Assembly: GCA_046727175.1 (NCBI GenBank)
Contig: JBKPCD010000156.1
Location: 1-14,494 of the forward strand
Length of the DNA stretch: 14,494 bases
DNA from: JBKPCD01 sp046727175
Lineage (GTDB): Bacteria > Acidobacteriota > Vicinamibacteria > Vicinamibacterales > 2-12-FULL-66-21
Direction: 5' to 3'
The notes under the pieces were generated by a model, which saw nothing but the letters and a program-made list of their open reading frames with translations, ran no database searches and had not been told where the DNA came from. Below are positions 13,553-14,494 of the stretch, in pieces. The position numbers were made by a program, and so were the translations under genes. Every line of letters begins with the position of its first letter. The first letter of the stretch is position 1.

Positions 13553-13768
13553 TCTCGGTCGCTCGGGGGCTCGGTCGCTCGGGGGCTCGGGGGCTCGGTA
13601 GTTCGGTATCTCGCTGGATTGGAGTCCGAGCGACTGCCAAAGGACGACGGCGACCGACCTACCAAGTCATCATGAGCCCGGGCTCACGGCGCGGCATGAA
13701 CACCGAACGGCGAAGCCCGCCACTTCAGCGAGCCACCGAACCACCGAGCCACCGAGCCACCGAGTTAC
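13553..13768. repeat. inverted arms of an 8-bp tandem repeat (GCTCGGKS / CGAGCCAC)
   Basis: The left arm (13553-13616) has eight 8-bp units such as GCTCGGTC and GCTCGGGG. The right arm (13729-13768) has five: CGAGCCAC, CGAACCAC, CGAGCCAC, CGAGCCAC, CGAGTTAC. The arms are inverted across a 112-bp centre with no gene. The same 8-bp family makes up the element at 8441-8701, and both centres contain GCGAAGCCC and a CTCGCTG next to an arm. It separates the divergent peptidase and membrane-protein genes. Confidence 0.8.
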
Positions 13769-13856
13769 CGGTTCTTCGGTCCCCATTTACCGACGATGTG
13801 AGGGCATTCACCGGAAAACGCCTGCGATACGTGCAGAGGCGGCGTATCGTCGAGAC

Positions 13857-14288
13857 ATGGGACAGATGGACTGCCACCCGCAGGGTCAGGGTCGCGTCAT
13901 CGCAGGTCTAGTCGTGATTGTCGTTGGCATGTCGTTGCTCGCCGATCGGGTGATTGACGCGGAGTTTCGATTCACGAGCCATATGTGGCCGCTGATCCTG
14001 ATGGCGATCGGGACGGCGCGTCTTCTGGATCGGGCGCCGGCGCGTCCGAGGCAGCGACGCACGCGCGCGGGTTTGTGGCTGCTCCATCTCGGTGTCTGGG
14101 GTCTCGTCAGCGAGTATCGCCTCTTCGGATTTACGTACGCCACATCCTGGCCGCTGCTCGTGATTGGCGCCGGGCTGATGATCGTGTGGCACGCGGTCGA
14201 TACACGCCGCACCGCCAGTCACCCAGCCGCACAGACCGATCTCGACGTCAGCGCGAGGCCGCCCCAGCAGCAGGAGCACCGATCATGA
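13857..14288 (+). CDS. small membrane protein, LiaI/LiaF (DUF5668)-like
   Basis: A 143-residue protein with four predicted membrane helices in two hairpins: about 13-30 (RVIAGLVVIVVGMSLLADRV), 42-57 (HMWPLILMAIGTARLL), 71-87 and 98-113 (SWPLLVIGAGLMIVW). Each pair has the W-P-L-x-L-I-x-x-G pattern of the DUF5668/LiaF transmembrane unit. The C-terminal tail is polar and proline/glutamine-rich. Relatives include LiaF-type partners of envelope-stress sensors, so a membrane-stress role is possible but not shown. The ATG has no Shine-Dalgarno sequence; TATCGT at 13845-13850 lies 6 nt upstream, so a leaderless transcript is possible. The stop overlaps the next gene's start by ATGA, so the two should be translated together. 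Confidence 0.8.
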   Translation: MGQMDCHPQGQGRVIAGLVVIVVGMSLLADRVIDAEFRFTSHMWPLILMAIGTARLLDRAPARPRQRRTRAGLWLLHLGVWGLVSEYRLFGFTYATSWPLLVIGAGLMIVWHAVDTRRTASHPAAQTDLDVSARPPQQQEHRS

Positions 14289-14494
14289 CGGACGGCAACG
14301 ACCTCCCGGCCCGAAGCGAACGCCCGCGGCTGACGCCGCAGCTCTTGCTCGGCCTTCTCATCATTGGCGCCGGCGTCCTGTTCACGGTCGAGAACCTTGG
14401 CCTGCTCGAGGCGTACGATTACGCTCGGTACTGGCCGGTGGGCCTCATTGCCATTGGCCTTCTGAAGCTTTGGCAGTCACGCGACGGCATGGGC
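14285..14494 (+). CDS. DUF5668/LiaF-like membrane protein (3' partial)
   Basis: The first 70 residues are in the window. After a polar N-terminus (MTDGNDLPARSERPRLTP), a membrane hairpin follows: LLLGLLIIGAGVLFTVENLG, then YWPVGLIAIGLLKLW. This is the same W-P-x-G-L-I-A-I-G pattern as in the preceding gene, with which it overlaps by 4 bp. Homologues with this N-terminus often carry a C-terminal beta-helical LiaF domain, which would lie beyond the window. Confidence 0.8.
   Translation, partial: MTDGNDLPARSERPRLTPQLLLGLLIIGAGVLFTVENLGLLEAYDYARYWPVGLIAIGLLKLWQSRDGMG

Noticed and set aside
13534..13665. 44-residue N-terminal extension of the aminopeptidase
   Set aside because: It translates the 8-bp repeat arm (TEPPSPRATEPPS) and would place residues before a good signal peptide.
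1..14494. tRNA genes
   Set aside because: I found no GGTTCRA-type T-loop with matching acceptor stem on either strand by eye.

Overview
The window is GC-rich, gene-dense bacterial chromosome. The gene set suggests an Acidobacteriota relative, possibly Vicinamibacteria-like. The reasons are a roughly 800-residue MacB/FtsX permease of the type these genomes carry in many copies, a GxxExxY protein, an SPFH plus ribbon-helix-helix pair, and a membrane-anchored phospholipase-D-type synthase. This placement rests on family knowledge, not on a marker gene. I see no rRNA, tRNA, CRISPR array, transposase or phage gene.

Layout. 1-970: the 3' part of a TlpA-type thioredoxin, a small unknown protein, and (minus strand) an Arc-like regulator. 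874-1909: an SPFH/band-7 membrane protein with a perfect 28-bp palindrome in its promoter. Its 3' end appears shifted by one extra base. 1917-2971: a GxxExxY gene between inverted copies of a GCGGATT-type repeat. 2983-4997: an endonuclease/exonuclease/phosphatase-family hydrolase and a cardiolipin-synthase-like protein, translationally coupled. 5144-6620: a lipoprotein, a CPCC small protein and a transglutaminase-fold-like protein. 7011-7373: an RRM protein with a glycine-rich tail. 7535-11147: an ABC ATPase and its likely permease. 11514-13533: a secreted unknown protein convergent with a secreted aminopeptidase P. 13857-14494: two coupled small membrane proteins of LiaF/DUF5668 type, the second cut by the window end.

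The most unusual feature is in the gaps. Five intergenic regions (5855-5923, 7403-7536, 8441-8701, 11192-11256, 13553-13768) carry the same design: two arms made of 7- or 8-bp tandem repeats, the arms being inverted relative to each other. The arm sequence differs between loci, but the design is constant, and several copies touch or overlap stop codons. The GxxExxY gene sits inside a larger version of this layout (1917-2971). I read these as one class of mobile or regulatory element, some with cargo and some without. That reading is inference from structure.

Functionally, much of the window concerns the envelope: SPFH membrane organisation, phospholipid synthesis or turnover, ABC export or lipoprotein handling, secreted peptidase, thiol-disulfide exchange, and LiaF-like stress sensing. 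Genes are mostly single or in pairs. Several starts lack a Shine-Dalgarno sequence and have a TAnnnT hexamer 6-9 nt upstream, which suggests leaderless transcripts.
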